Shown piece after piece: positions 12,444-24,319 of a stretch of 64,000 nucleotides of DNA. A program made the position numbers and the translations under genes. Source of the stretch: Rhizophagus irregularis (lineage: Eukaryota > Glomeromycota > Glomeromycetes > Glomerales > Glomeraceae); the NCBI RefSeq assembly GCF_026210795.1, contig NC_089446.1:1116001-1180000 (forward strand), read 5' to 3'. Each line of letters starts with the position of its first letter. The first letter of the stretch is position 1. The notes below the pieces were generated by a model. That model saw only the letters and a program-made list of their open reading frames with translations, had not been told where the DNA came from and made no database searches.

Positions 12444-12654
12444 TCCGGTATTCATCTCCGGTATCAGTTTCAAAGTATGTGATAAGATCGAATACATTTC
12501 AAACCTAAATTTTCTTTTTCTCAAGAGTGATATTAATGAATTATAAATTATCATTAATATTGATAAATAATAGACTTACCCTGTACAATTATCAAAATTA
12601 AATTCTCTTTTTTCTTTTTTTTTTAAAAAAAAATAAAATAATAAACCATATATA

Positions 12655-13535
12655 GGGATATTGTTACGTATCTGATACGGTGATACCAATGGCCTGGCGA
12701 GTTGGTCAATTAAAGACAAATCAATATAATAAACTTTATAAGAAAATTGAATCATGGGGATATCCAGCATTATCGAAACGAAGAAGGGAAAGGAAATAGA
12801 AAAGGATCAAAGCCTGTTGAATTATTTAAATTACGTCTAGGAAAACTGGCAAAGCCGGAACTTTCAGCTAATTACAAAAAGTTATCTTCGAAAAATCGGG
12901 AAAGTTGATTAAAGAAATAATTAGAACTAATCGGGAGGAATTGTTAGTGATGCTTATGGTGGCAATGTGACTAGTAATAACGATTGCGACGATCCTTATT
13001 GGAAATGATACAAATACAACTTGATAATACTCGAGAAACATGTTTTGCGATGTTTTTGGCAGGAGGATTCATTAATCAAAAAAGAACTAAATAAGAATTC
13101 AACGCTGAGTGATAAATATTTCTGTTCTCCTACATCCTGTTGCATGCAGTGCAGCTTTATATGGATTGAGTATGATAAATTCACACCCGATTTAGACAGA
13201 ATGAATTGAATTCTCTTAAATTCGGTACACTTTGGGATTAGAGTGAGTACTGAATGAAAGACGTATTTATAAATCCCGTAGCTTGTCGCGAAAAAAGAGC
13301 TGTAGCAAAATTAATCAAGAATTTACTTTAGATATTGTACTAGAACACGATACTCTCACTTTTTATACTAAATATAGCGTACAATATTGCGATAAAAATA
13401 GGTGGAAATCTAATTTCCCTTCCTGATGTTCATATTATTTGAGATAATAAAGCTGCATTGTTTGGATTAACGTTTGGGCGAATGGAAATAATTGACACTG
13501 AAATAATTGACACTGCTAAAATTAGATACATAATT
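12655..13535 (+). pseudogene. Broken H-family gene
   Basis: Starts with GTTACGTATCTGATACGG (exon 3 of array-type H genes), keeps CAATGGCCTGGCGAG and a WGYPALSKR stretch, loses most of the NBD including both phosphate loops, then resumes near the adenosine motif (13038-13085) and continues to the C-terminal GRMEI region (13475-13535). Several deletions and frame changes. Array type by sequence; its promoter element at 12427 survives. It converges on C1, as the array H genes converge on the next C copy. Confidence 0.7.
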
Positions 13536-13655
13536 TTACAGAATTTTTTTAGGATGCATAGAATTGAAAATTTTAATAATTCAAATTTATTTTTTGATAC
13601 ATCTTAAATATAATATTTACATTTAGGTCACAAAAATATTTCTTCCTTCACGCTT

Positions 13656-15337
13656 CTATGTTTGCTTATGAACATCCTCATTAGAATTTACCTGTTGAGC
13701 TGGATCTTCTTTTGACGGCATCACATTTTTCACAATTTTGCGTCCTCTTTCAAGTAGTGTACTAGTTACGTTAGCATAAGTTTGCTCTTGGTATATTGGA
13801 AAAACTTTAGCACGAGTATATAATTTACGTTTGGACGAATCATTCAAATTCAAGCCAATAACTGGAAAATAACACAAATCTACGAATAATATATCGATAT
13901 CTTCTTCTCCTTTTTCCCATATTCCTGACATTGTATTTGTATCTATTTTAACATGAGGATTAATCCAAACTGATGAAATAGTTGGCTCTTGAGCACGTAA
14001 ACGAAACCAAAATATTCTAATAATTTCACGAACTATATTCGTGGCCATATTTTCAACAGGTTGTTTTTTTGCTGGATCAATAATTGTACGATATTCGTTC
14101 ATAGAATCGTTTAAAATATGCTTAGTGCGTTCAATAAAATCGTGTTCAATGGTTTGATTTTTTTCTATAATTTCTGAAAATCCTCTATTACTAAGAGCCA
14201 CACAAGCTTCTTGTCGAATTTTTATCGAGGATGTTGGCGTGATTGTGTCCACTCCTTTACGAGATCCAGAAAGTTTATTTAATTTTGAACACAAATGAAG
14301 AGTTTCATACAAAATTTCCGATTCTAGGGATCCTGAATTATTGAAATAATTCCTAGCTTGTTCAATGACTGTATCTAAAACATGCCGTTGTAAAATTGCC
14401 TTAATAAAAGATCTATTTGGTTTTTCCTTTGTGATTTTTGTACGACATCCATAGTATTGTATAAGCTTTTCTACATTACTAAAATTAATCTCAATTTTTC
14501 CTTTTAAATTGGTGGCGTAATTTTCAATGGAGTCCTGTAATGATAAAATGTCATTTTTTAATTGAACCGAATGATTCTTATAATCACTTGTTCTAAAATT
14601 TGTCGCTACTCCAAGAGCCGACTGATATTTGGATGCTTCTTCTTTCAAAGCGATATTATTTGTTTTAAGATCATTTAAATCTCTTTTATTTGCATCAAGT
14701 TCTTCCTGAATTATTTTATATTCTGTTTTAAAAGATTCGATGTAATCCTTATAGCTTTGTAATTCTTTATCGGCATCAAATAACTTTTGATTCAATTCTT
14801 GAACCTTTAATTCATAGTCATTTTTTTTCCTTTTAATAATCTTCTCATAATGACGCTTTTGTGATTCTAATTCTTCTTGAAGACTTTCGCAATCATCATT
14901 ATTAGCATAATTTTTTTTATAGAATTGAATAGATTTTTTCAATGATGAAATTTCTTGTTTAAGTTTTTCATTCTCGAGATTTAATTGTATTTCTTTAGTT
15001 TCATCACCCACGTCGTCTTCATTATTTTTATCATCATTTTTTTTTTCATCATCTACGTCGCCTTCATTATCATCATTTTTCTTTCCACCATCTACGTCGT
15101 TTTCATTATCATCATTTTTTTTTCGTCAACTACGTCTCCATTATTTTTACCATCATTTTTTTTCCCATCATCGACGTTTTCATTATTTTTATCGTTTTTT
15201 TCTTCATCCTCAGGTAAACTGTCAAGATTTTCTTTAGTCGTTGAAGAAAATTGCGCGTCGGTGGCGTCACTTTTGTGACCAGTTTCTTTCATGTACTTAT
15301 CCTGGACTTCTTCGTGATTACCAAGATCAGCTTCCAT
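13656..15337 (-). CDS. C1: coiled-coil protein with conserved YQSALG C-terminal domain (one homopolymer frame break)
   Basis: From ATG at 15337 the frame reads MEADLGNHEEVQDKYM, then an Asp/Glu/Lys/Asn-rich repeat tract. An A-run of 9 at about 15115-15123 (minus strand) breaks the frame; 10 would restore the repeat, as in the equivalent run at 15037-15046, which has 10. The rest (15011-13656, 451 codons) is open. Total would be about 560 aa. Residues after the acidic tract form a long coiled coil. The conserved domain begins ASKYQSALGVATN, followed by IKAILQRHVL, IKIRQEACVALSNRGF, IFWFRLRAQEP, VDLCYFPVIG and YTRAKVFP. Function unknown. It lies head-to-head with H4 (349 bp apart). The break may be real, a sequencing error in a homopolymer, or bypassed by a start at 15011. 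Confidence 0.7.
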
Positions 15338-15419
15338 TTTTTTCGTTTTATATTTGATGATAAATTTTTTTTGACGTAAATAAAAAATTTTTTTTTAATA
15401 ACTTTGTGATATTTGTTCA

Positions 15420-15629
15420 TCACATAGTACCAAAAACAGGATCAATTTTTCTACTTTCGTAAATTCTGATTGCACCAATATAAACTAATGTAGTAAATAG
15501 TCCTTGTTTCAGTACTACTAAAACGGGTAAATACACACTTAGAAAAAACACGAAAACTCCGAGAAAGTTACCAAATTTGCTTTGATTTAAATATAGTTGG
15601 TACTCTGGTATATGGTTACACGCAACCAT
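15420..15629 (-). CDS. Hypothetical small hydrophobic protein
   Basis: A 69-codon frame with a central stretch FLGVFVFFLSVYLPVLVVL and a second hydrophobic stretch, which could be two membrane segments. It sits inside the 349-bp interval between C1 and H4, where the shared promoter should be, and overlaps nothing else. A weakly similar hydrophobic frame occurs at 21544-21771, at the matching place in the next unit. It may be a short gene or a chance frame in AT-rich sequence. Confidence 0.2.
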   Translation of the reverse strand: MVACNHIPEYQLYLNQSKFGNFLGVFVFFLSVYLPVLVVLKQGLFTTLVYIGAIRIYESRKIDPVFGTM

Positions 15630-15642
15630 TCATTCATTTTTC

Positions 15643-15650
15643 TATAAATA
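15643..15650 (+). promoter_or_regulatory. TATA box of H4
   Basis: TATAAATA within TTTTTCTATAAATAACC, 44 bp before the H4 start. The same word precedes H5 (19072), H8 (30351), H10 (38068), H11 (43328) and C3 (46342). Confidence 0.5.
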
Positions 15651-15686
15651 ACCGGTTGAAACTAGATTTTTTCTGTAACCAAAAAA

Positions 15687-17619
15687 ATGACAGATCACTC
15701 GGATATCCGTGTTGTGGTCGGTTTAGGTAATGTATATATATATATTTTCTCAAAAGTAACATTTATCATTCAGATTGTTATAATTAACTGGTTTTACCTA
15801 CAGATTTTGGAACAACTTACTCGGTAATTTGAAATTTATTATCATTGAACTTATTAAAAAGATTCAGAATTAAACAAGATACATTTTTATATATTTATAA
15901 AAACTTTAGGGATTTACTTATTGTCACGTATCTGATGACAATAACCTTGTTACTAATGATCAATGGCCTGGCGAGATAGGTCAATTAAAAACAAATACGG
16001 TACTTCAATATGACGAACATTATAGAAATGTTGAATCATGGGGATATCCAGCGTTATCGAAACGTCCAAATAAAAAAAAGAAAACTAAAAATGGATCAAA
16101 TCCTGTTGAATTGTTTAAATTACATCTGGGAAAACTGTTAGACAATCTCAAGCCGGAACTGCCAGTAAATTATAAGAAAGCTATTACTGATTATTTTCGA
16201 GAAATTGGAGAGTTGATTAAGGAAATGGTTACAACTCATTGGTCCGGAATTGATTTCTTAGAGAATGTTCTTGTTGTTATAACCGTTCCTGCGGAATATT
16301 CAGAGAAAGATAAAGCGATTATGAGAGAATGCGCATATGATGCCGGACTTATTATAGAAAGGGAATCGAAAAATTTACAATTTACTACAGAACGTAAGTA
16401 AAAGAACTAAAAAGACCAACTTATTCACTATTTTATATTTAATTATTTGTTTTTTGTAGCCGAAGCTGCTGCGATTTATTGTATGGAGAATAATTTAAAA
16501 GTAAATAATCTTAATACTCCCGGAACTACTTTCATGATAGTCGATTGTGGCGGTGGCACAGTAGACTTGACAACACGAAAATTATTGGATGATAAACAAC
16601 TAGGTGAAGTTACTGAACGAGCTGGGGACTTTTGTGGAAGTACATTTATTGATAAGGAATTTCTCAAAGCTTTACGCAAAATTCTTGGAGACCGTGCAAT
16701 TGATTTATTAAGAGATAGTCATTATGGACAAATGCAATATATGATTCAGGAGTTCTGTCGCCATGTTAAATTACCATTCACTGGTGATAAGTCCGATTTT
16801 ACTAATTATGAAATGGATCTTGAAGATGTAGTTCCTGTTGTAATGCAATATGTAACTGAAGAAGTGCAAGATAAGATGGAAGAAACTGATTGGGTAATAG
16901 AATTTGGATATGACGATATCAAATTAATGTTTGATCCCATTGTTGAAAGAATTATCAATATGATACAAATGCAACTTGATAACACTCGAGAAACATGTTC
17001 TGCAATGTTTTTGGTGGGAGGGTTCAGTCAATCTAAATATTTACAAAAAAGAATCAAAGAAAGATTTCAACACCGAGTAAATAGTATTTCTGTCCCTTTA
17101 TATCCAATTGCAGCAATATCACGTGGTGCAGCTTTATATGGATTGAGTATGATAAATTCAGCACACAATTTAAACAGAATGAATTCTCTCAAATTCGTAA
17201 TAAATGAACGTATATTAAAATATACTTATGGGATTAGAGTAAGCCGTGAATGGAAAGAAGGAGATCCAATTGAAAGAAAACTTCCTAGTGGACGTATTTT
17301 TAAATTTCGTAGTATGGCGCGAAGAGGAACCGTAGTAAAAGTCAATCAAGAATTTACTTCAGTGCAATTGCCAGTATTCCCAACTCAAAGTGCTATCAAC
17401 TTTCATGTTTATTATACGACTGAATATAGCGCCCAATATTGTGATGAAAATGGGATGGAGAAACTTGGAAATCTTTTAATTTCTCTTCCTGATGTCCATC
17501 TTGGGAAAGATAGACCCGTATTGTTTGGATTAACATTTGGGCGAATGGAAATAACTGCTACTGCTAAGAATAAACTTAATGGACAAAATTATCAAACTAC
17601 TCTAAAATTAGATATATGA
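15687..17619 (+). CDS. H4: array-type HSPA12-like Hsp70-family ATPase
   Basis: Four exons: 15687-15726, 15804-15823, 15910-16393, 16460-17619 (1704 nt, 567 aa). MTDHSDIRVVVGL, then DFGTTYS (residues 14-20) from the 20-nt micro-exon, GFTYCH, WGYPALSKRP (64-73) running into a lysine-rich patch (71-80, possible nuclear localisation signal), TVPAEYSEKDKAIMREC, TEPEAAAIYC with its Pro codon split by intron 3, DCGGGTVDLTT (from 210), and MFLVGGFSQSKYLQ (364-377). The C-terminal third is beta-rich (GRMEITATAKNKLNGQNYQ near the end) and resembles a substrate-binding beta domain; no helical lid follows. Compared with H1, two introns are absent. Head-to-head with C1. Likely a cytosolic or nuclear ATPase with unknown client. 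Confidence 0.88.
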
Positions 17620-17689
17620 TTTTCCGATCAAATTTGTATTTATTTTCAATAATTTATTGTATAATTATCTAATTTATTTCTTTACGCCT

Positions 17690-18575
17690 ATATCTTGTTT
17701 CCAGTTCTAATCTCCATTGTTTTACCTGATGAATTGAAAATTCCGACTTGTCTTTTGTTGTCACTACATTCTTCACATTTTTTTTTTCAAATGAACTGCT
17801 TGTATAACTTTGCTTTTGAATCTTGGAAAAACTCTATTACGAGTATAATCTACTTTTGGTCGGATTCAAACAAATCATTCATATTCCCACCATTATATTG
17901 TAAGAATCCGGGATGATGAGTTCTTGAACACACACATTAAACTTTAAATAGCAAGAACCATTCTAACTAAATTAATCAAGTCATATACCGTAACTAGTTA
18001 TAGGCTATAAGTTTGTTCTTTAATTCTAATAAATTCATGTTGATTGTTCTTTCTATAGGTCATTAATTGTATGATATTCATTATAAGAGCTATACAAGCT
18101 TCTTGTCGAATTTTATTGATGATGTTCAATTTGTGTTCCTTTTTAATATTGAAAACAAATCGATTGTATTTGTTGTAGCCCAAATTAACCATGTTCTGAT
18201 TTTGATTTGGGATATTCCTGAATCGGAATTTCTGCTTAATTTTTGATTTGAGATGCCTATGTCTGAAATGTAATCGTATCTTGGGATAATCGGATTTGGA
18301 GCCTGATCAGACTAGGTCATTTAGATCCAAAGTTGGATTTGAGATACAATACTATTTCGGAATTTGAATAACCCCAAATCTACAACATAACGTTGCAAAA
18401 TTGCCTCAATAAAGGACCTATTTTGTTTTAGATATCCATAATCTTTATAAGCTTTCTACATTGAATATTAATCTCAAATATTTCCTTTGTAAATGTTTTA
18501 AATAATATTTTTTAAGTTGATCATTTTGACAAAATATTATAGGAGTTAGAATTTTACTAATTCAAGCAAAATTTA
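17690..18575 (-). pseudogene. Decayed C-family gene, unit 2
   Basis: Minus-strand remains of a C1-like gene. Bases 17750-17850 match the C1 C-terminal tail and its TRAKVFP region. The frame near 18060-18125 gives KIRQEACIALI and HEFI, matching KIRQEACVALSNRGF and EHDFIE of C1. Bases 18388-18430 give RSFIEAILQRYV. The coiled-coil N-terminal half is missing. It lies in the position of the C partner upstream of H5. Confidence 0.7.
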
Positions 18576-18990
18576 ATAATATATTTATTTTTAACGATGA
18601 ATCTGCATTCGTAATAAAGATTTCACAATAGGATGTAATTATTATTATTATTTTAATACCTAGGCAAGAGATACTATTACAAACGGAAAATAGAGTAACA
18701 ATAAAAGCATATAAACAACTTGAAGAATAAAAAAATGAAATAACCAATAGGTGAGAATTGAATTAAACATCAAAGAAAAATAATCAATTTCTATAGACTA
18801 ATGAGCGGTTATTATAGGAAGTCATATTTATAAATGCCGCAAACGTCATTTAGAATGACTACTGTTTTTTTCGCGAAAGTTCTTTCTGATATCGAAAGAT
18901 TTGTTATTTTACGAAAAACGACCAAAAATTATCGTAATACAATCTAATCATCTGTGATACGGACATACAGTACGGTACTTCTTTTTTTAA
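18576..18990. other. Intergenic before H5
   Basis: No gene is supported. Weak similarity to 21540-21700 and 37570-37690 (words like ATAAACAACTTGAAGAA and AACCAATA) suggests that this is part of the duplicated unit. Confidence 0.4.
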
Positions 18991-18993
18991 TAT

Positions 18994-19079
18994 AGCTATT
19001 TAGGTTAGCTCAATGTTCATAAAACAAGGAAGATATGCCGGATATTCCTTAATTCAGTCCGATTATTTTTCTATAAATA
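18994..19079 (+). promoter_or_regulatory. H5 promoter: AGCTATTTAGGTTAGCTC element and TATAAATA
   Basis: AGCTATTTAGGTTAGCTC at 18994-19011 is followed by AATGTTCAT, and TATAAATA lies at 19072-19079, 82 bp before the start. The element recurs with TGTTCAT at H10 (38000) and before psi-H6 (24182). Confidence 0.5.
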
Positions 19080-19153
19080 ACCTAAAAAAAATTGCAACAA
19101 AAAAATTTTCTTTATAGAAATTATTACTAACTAACCAAACAAGCTAAAAAAAA

Positions 19154-21077
19154 ATGTCGGATTACTCGGACATCCGTGTTGTGGTCGGCTTAGGTAAAAT
19201 TTTCTTTTAACTTTTCTTTTAAGAGTGAATATTAATAAAATGTTTATATTTAACAAGATTTTTCCCTTCACAGATTTTGGAACTACTTACTCAGTAATAT
19301 AAAACCTATTAAGTTCACCAAAAGACTCAACAGAATTAACAAAAACATTTCCTTTTAATTTTAGGGATTTACTTATTGTCACGTATCTGATGATGATAAT
19401 CTTGTTACTAATGATCAATGGCCCGGCGAGATAGGTCAATTAAAAACAAATACGGTACTTCAATATGACGATTATATGAATGTTGAATCATGGGGATATT
19501 CAGCATTATCGAAACGCCCAAATAAAAAAAAGAAAACTAAAGACGGGCGTAAACCTGTAGAGTTATTTAAATTACATCTGGGAAACTTGGTAGACAATCT
19601 CAAGCCGAAACTGGCAGTAGATTATAAGAAAGCTATTACTGATTATCTTCGAGAAATTGGGAAACTGATTAAAGAAATGGTTATTACCCATTGGTCCGGA
19701 ATTGATTTCTTAGAAAATGTACTTATAGTTATAACCGTACCTGCGGAATATTCAGAAAAAGATAAAGCAATTATGAGAGAATGCGCATATAATGCTGGAC
19801 TAATTAATGAAAAGTTTTCGAAAAAATTACAATTTACTACAGAACGTAAGTAATAAAATACTTTATGATAGATCTATTTATAATTATCTTAATTAATTTA
19901 TTATTCTTTTTTCGTAGCTGAAGCTGCTGCGATTTATTGTATGGAAAATAGTTTAAAAGTTAACGATCTTAACACTCCCGGAACTACTTTCATGATAGTC
20001 GATTGTGGCGGTGGTACAGTAGATTTGACAACACGAAAATTATTAGATGACAAACAACTGGGTGAAGTTACTGAACGAGCTGGAGACTTTTGTGGAAGTA
20101 CATTTATTGATAGGGAGTTTCTCAATACTTTACGCAAAATTCTTGGAGACCGTGCAATTGATTTATTAAGAGATAAGCATTATGGACAAATGCAATATAT
20201 GATCCAGGAATTCTGTCGCCATGTTAAATTACCATTTACTGGAGATAAGTCTGAATTTACTACATATGAAATGGATCTTGAAGATATAGTTCCAGTTGTA
20301 ATGGAATACGTAACTGAAGAAACACGTGATAAGATGGAAGAAACTGATTGGTTGATAGTATTTGAATACAATGATATCAAATCAATGTTTGATCCTATTG
20401 TCGAAAGAATTATACAAATGATAGAAGTGCAACTTGATAATACTCGAGAAACTTGCTCTGCAATGTTTTTAGTAGGAGGATTTAGTCAATCAAAATATTT
20501 ACAAAAAAGAATTAAGCAAAAATTTCAACCTCGAGTGAATAAGATTTCAGTTCCCACATATCCCATTGCGGTGATATCACGCGGTGCAGCTTTATATGGA
20601 TTAAGTATGAAAAATTCAGCATATAGTTTAGAAAAGATGGATTCCCTTAAATTTGTGATAAATGAACGTATATTAAAATATACTTATGGAATTAAAGTAA
20701 GTCCTGAATGGGAAAATGGAGATCCAATCGAAAGAAGAGATTCTGATGGAACTATTGATAAATTTCACTTGCTGGCACGAAGAGGAGCTGTTGTAAGAGT
20801 TAATCAAGAATTTACTTCAGTGCAATTGCCAGTATTCCCAACTCAAAATGCTATCAATTTTCATATTTACTATACGACTGAATATAACGCAACATATTGC
20901 GATGAAAATGGAATGGAGAAACTTGGAAACCTTTTTATCTCTCTTCCTGATATTTATCTTGGAAAAAATAGACCTGTGTTGTTTGGATTAACATTTGGAC
21001 GAATGGAAATAACTGCTACAGCCAAGAATCAACTTAATGGACAGAATTATCAAACTACTTTAAAATTAGATATATAA
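19154..21077 (+). CDS. H5: array-type HSPA12-like Hsp70-family ATPase
   Basis: Exons 19154-19193, 19274-19293, 19365-19845, 19918-21077 (1701 nt, 566 aa). Same four-exon plan as H4 and very similar in sequence. MSDYSDIRVVVGL, DFGTTYS, lysine-rich KRPNKKKKTKDG patch, TEPEAAAIYC, DCGGGTVDLTT and MFLVGGFSQSKYLQ are all present, with the same C-terminal beta region ending QNYQTTLKLDI. No key residue is missing. Its C partner upstream (17690-18575) is a remnant, so H5 seems to be kept without a local partner. Confidence 0.88.
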
Positions 21078-21179
21078 TCTTTGCAGATTTTTTTTTTTGT
21101 ATTTTATAAACAAAAAGTTATATGCAATACATTTATTTCGATAATTTAACATATATTAATTAAATAATAGTTAAGGTGA

Positions 21180-21530
21180 TAAAATAATATTTCTTTACGT
21201 TTATTAATCTCGTATTCCGATTCGTTGTTGTTTAAATATCGAAAGAACAACATAATCAACTTAATAAAAAAAAACCTTAAGTTTGTAATTTTCATTCAAT
21301 TTAGATTTTACGAGCGTTGCATAATTTTTGATCTTTGATAGTTGAACGTTGTTCATTTAATATCTCGTTTTTACTTTACTTTTCAAGAGCTGATTGATAA
21401 ATTGAGGCTTCATCTTCTAGTTTATATACTTGTATTTCAGATTGAGCTTCAGATTTTATCATTTAATCTTTGCTTTTAATAAATTATTTATATAGTATTT
21501 ATTTACTTATTTATTTGTCTATTTTCTATT
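21180..21530 (-). pseudogene. Decayed C-family fragment
   Basis: The minus strand at 21386-21420 reads LEDEASIYQSAL, the signature at the start of the conserved C domain, followed by eroded coiled-coil coding sequence. The rest of the C domain is deleted. Confidence 0.6.
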
Positions 21531-21543
21531 TATTTATTGAATC

Positions 21544-21771
21544 TTAATAATATAAATAGTGACTAAATGAATCGAACCAAGGTGAAATACCACCAATACT
21601 ATTAACAAACAAGAGATTAAATAGCATATAAACACTTTGAAGAAGGAAAAAGTGAAGAAATAACCAATAAATCAAGCGGATTGCGAAAAAGACTTTGAAA
21701 AGATAAAGATGAAGTCTCTTAAGAAAGTAAAAATCTTTAGAAGTTCTGAGGCAAAAATACTTATAAAACAT
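21544..21771 (-). other. Small hydrophobic frame, doubtful
   Basis: A 75-codon frame rich in Phe, Leu and Tyr. It sits beyond the N-terminal end of the C remnant, as the 15420-15629 frame does beside C1, and shares short words with it. Probably duplicated flank rather than a real gene. Confidence 0.15.
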
Positions 21772-22296
21772 TGTTTCAAACTTTCAATCCGGATTAATTT
21801 TCAATTCACTCTCATTTGTTATTTTATTTTACTTTATAAATCGTTAAAAATTTGTTTATCATCAAAATTTTAATCTTTTGAGTTTTCATACATCTAGTAT
21901 TAAGATACAGTCTTAAGATAATCTCATCACTTTGTTGTATCTGCTGTGGCATCCGAATTAAAACCAGTTAAATTTTATGTATAGAAAGGCAATTATCGGA
22001 TGGTTAATCACGTGTTATATTTAATGAGTGACACTTTCCTGAGGATTACCCTTCGGGTTCAGAATATTAGTGTCGGGAGGCAGTAGTTTTGTTTTGTAAT
22101 TTCATAACAAAAAATTGGCTATAATATTTTATTAACGCGCTCATATAAAATATATTATACTAGATATTTTAGGAGAAATTGTATGATCTATTCATTCTAT
22201 TGTATATTTATTTTTACAGAATTTGCTATAATATTACATTTCAGGCAAGGGTTAAATAATAATAAAAATCGACCGTTCTTTACAATCTATCACATA
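21772..22296. repeat. Duplicated unit flank
   Basis: No gene. The stretch 22025-22110 (ATTAGTGTCGGGAGGCAGTAG) matches 29955-29985 (ATTAGTATCAGGAGGTGGTAG). A related stretch at 29880-29950 also matches 34150-34215, so the intergenic part of the unit was copied with the genes. Confidence 0.45.
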
Positions 22297-22375
22297 ACGT
22301 ATGTTAATTTGGATTGGAGAAGGAAATCGCGAAGACTCGTTTATTAAAATGTAAAATTTACTGTAATGAATAAAA
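22297..22375 (+). pseudogene. Isolated exon fragment of an intron-rich H gene
   Basis: TTAATTTGGATTGGAGAAGG and the following bases match exon 8 of H11 (45178-45237, VQFGLEKEIIKTRVLKW) and run on into a sequence like its following intron (AAATTTACTG). It belongs to the H3/H11/H13 branch, not the array type around it. Confidence 0.5.
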
Positions 22376-22504
22376 TATCTTAATTTTAACTATTACTTAC
22401 TAGCCTGAACAATTATTTAGTTCGTTCACTTTATCTTACCAATATTAGATGACTTACTCTTAGGTGAGAATCTCGAAATATATATGTAAAAAAAAAAATT
22501 AAAA

Positions 22505-22885
22505 TTTCAGCATCAAGCGAAAAATATTTTCAGTCCCTATCACGCGGTGCAGCTTTATATGAAATGAGTAATAAATTCAGCACCCAATTTAAACAGAATG
22601 AATTCTTTCAAATACGTAATTACATTAAAATATACTTATGAAAGAAGAGATCCAATCAAAAGAAACCGTCCTAATGGACGTATTTATAAATTTACTGTAG
22701 TAAAGAATTTCTTTAGATAATTACCAGAAAATGTAAATCAAGATACTATCAGCTATCAATTTCATATATATGAAATGGAAATCTTATAATCTCCCTTCTT
22801 GAGAATTACAGATCTGTATTATTCGGGTTAACATGGCGAATGGAAATAATTGCTACTACAAAAATTAGATATATAATCTTGCAGT
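22505..22885 (+). pseudogene. Decayed H-family 3' fragment
   Basis: Matches the array-type coding region from about KNISVP..SRGAALYG through RDPIKRNRPNGRIYKF to GRMEI, ending near AAAATTAGATATATAA. Internal losses; no open frame. Confidence 0.65.
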
Positions 22886-22979
22886 TTATGGGACTGTATT
22901 TTACTTATTATAAATTATTAAATTTTGAATTTTAAACTTTACACTTAAACCTTTCCATTTATTATGATTCGTTATTTGT

Positions 22980-23945
22980 TTAATGCCCAAGTTACTATAC
23001 CTCTGACAAAATCTCGTTATCTTATTATTCATCATACAGGATAACTACTTATTAGCCACTCTACTTAACTCTTGAGTCTTGATGTCTTGGAAAACTTTAG
23101 CACGAGTAAAATCTAGATTATCGATCATTTAGTGTGAGGCTTAATCCAGTTTACTTCAATAATAGCTGGTCTTGAACACGTAATCCAAAATCAATAAATC
23201 CACGAAGCCATATTTTCAACAGACATTCATCCAAATATTTAATTAAAAGTTTAAAACATGCTTAGCTGAAAATTCTGTGCTAAGAATTTCAGAAAATTTA
23301 AAATTCGTAACGTTATGAATTTGTTTTTCCTTTGATATTAGTAAGAATTCTAGCTTTTTTATATTGGAAACATAAAACTTTATCCAGTTTCAAGAGCAGA
23401 CTGATATTTGGATTCTTAATCATTTGGAACAGCATTACTTTTTTAAGATCACTTACAGTATATCCCTTTTTTTGTATCAAACTCTTTCGTAAAATTTTCT
23501 AAACTCTGGTTTGATTTTTGAAAGTTTCAAGTGTGATTCTTATAACTTCGTATTCTATATTATCATTTAATTTTTATTTAATTCTCTATTAAATTTTTCT
23601 TATTGCTGTTTTGTGATTCTAAATTATTAATGAGTATAATTTCTTTAGTAATATTCACTGTCAATGACGGATTTCTTTCTTAAGTGCTTCATTTTCGAGA
23701 CTTAATTTGTAAAACCAACTTTCATTATAAGTATTCCAAAATCTACCTGCATCATGTGACATTTATATCTTTATTATTTATTATCTTTATTATCATGGTC
23801 AGATGAAATATCAAGATTCTTTCTAGTTGTGAAAGAAATTCAGTGTCGATGGCGTCACTTATATCGTTATTAGTCTTTCTATCAGAATCTTGTTCGCTTC
23901 CTGTATGCATCTTGAACATCATCACCAGTATCCATTTCTTTCGTT
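22980..23945 (-). pseudogene. Decayed C-family gene, near full length
   Basis: Reads the C family end to end on the minus strand: TRAKVFP-like codons at 23090-23110, a YQSAL-like patch at 23395-23415, coiled-coil coding sequence to about 23720, and an N-terminus at about 23935 reading MDTGDDVQDAY, close to the C1 start MEADLGNHEEVQDKY. Many frame breaks. Head-to-head with psi-H6. Confidence 0.7.
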
Positions 23946-24181
23946 GTACAGTATATTCGATACTTCAAGGTAAATAATTTTTTTTTAATTAGGGACAAAA
24001 CTTAGTCAGATGCCGGATTGGAACACTGATCCTAACTCAGCTCGGTTTTATTAAAAAATAATAAAAATGTGAGCCATCTCTCAATTGATTTGAGCTATTA
24101 TATAAATCTCTCTTGGAAATCACGTGCTTTAACTCTCAAAAGGAGCGTTAGATCACCCCTTATCTTAAAACTATTGGATAA

Positions 24182-24221
24182 ACCAATTTAGGTTAGCTCT
24201 GCGGTGTTCATCTATAAAAAG
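24182..24221 (+). promoter_or_regulatory. Upstream element of psi-H6
   Basis: CCAATTTAGGTTAGCTC (24182-24198), then GGTGTTCATC and TATAAAAAG at 24213-24221. Same composite as at H5 and H10. Confidence 0.45.
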
Positions 24222-24319
24222 CAAAGGAGTGCGATAAAGTCGAATAAGTTATTATCTGTTATTTAAACAACCAATTTAAGAAAAAAACCCCTTTTCCTGG
24301 TAAAATCGTAATAAAAATA

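Noticed and set aside
14985-15278. Ser/Phe/Ile-rich plus-strand frame
   Set aside because: Complement of the low-complexity acidic repeat of C1.
16476-16679. Conserved minus-strand frame opposite the phosphate-2 region (also at 19934, 27737, 31213, 35408)
   Set aside because: Its conservation is explained by the plus-strand H coding sequence; no independent start context or homology.
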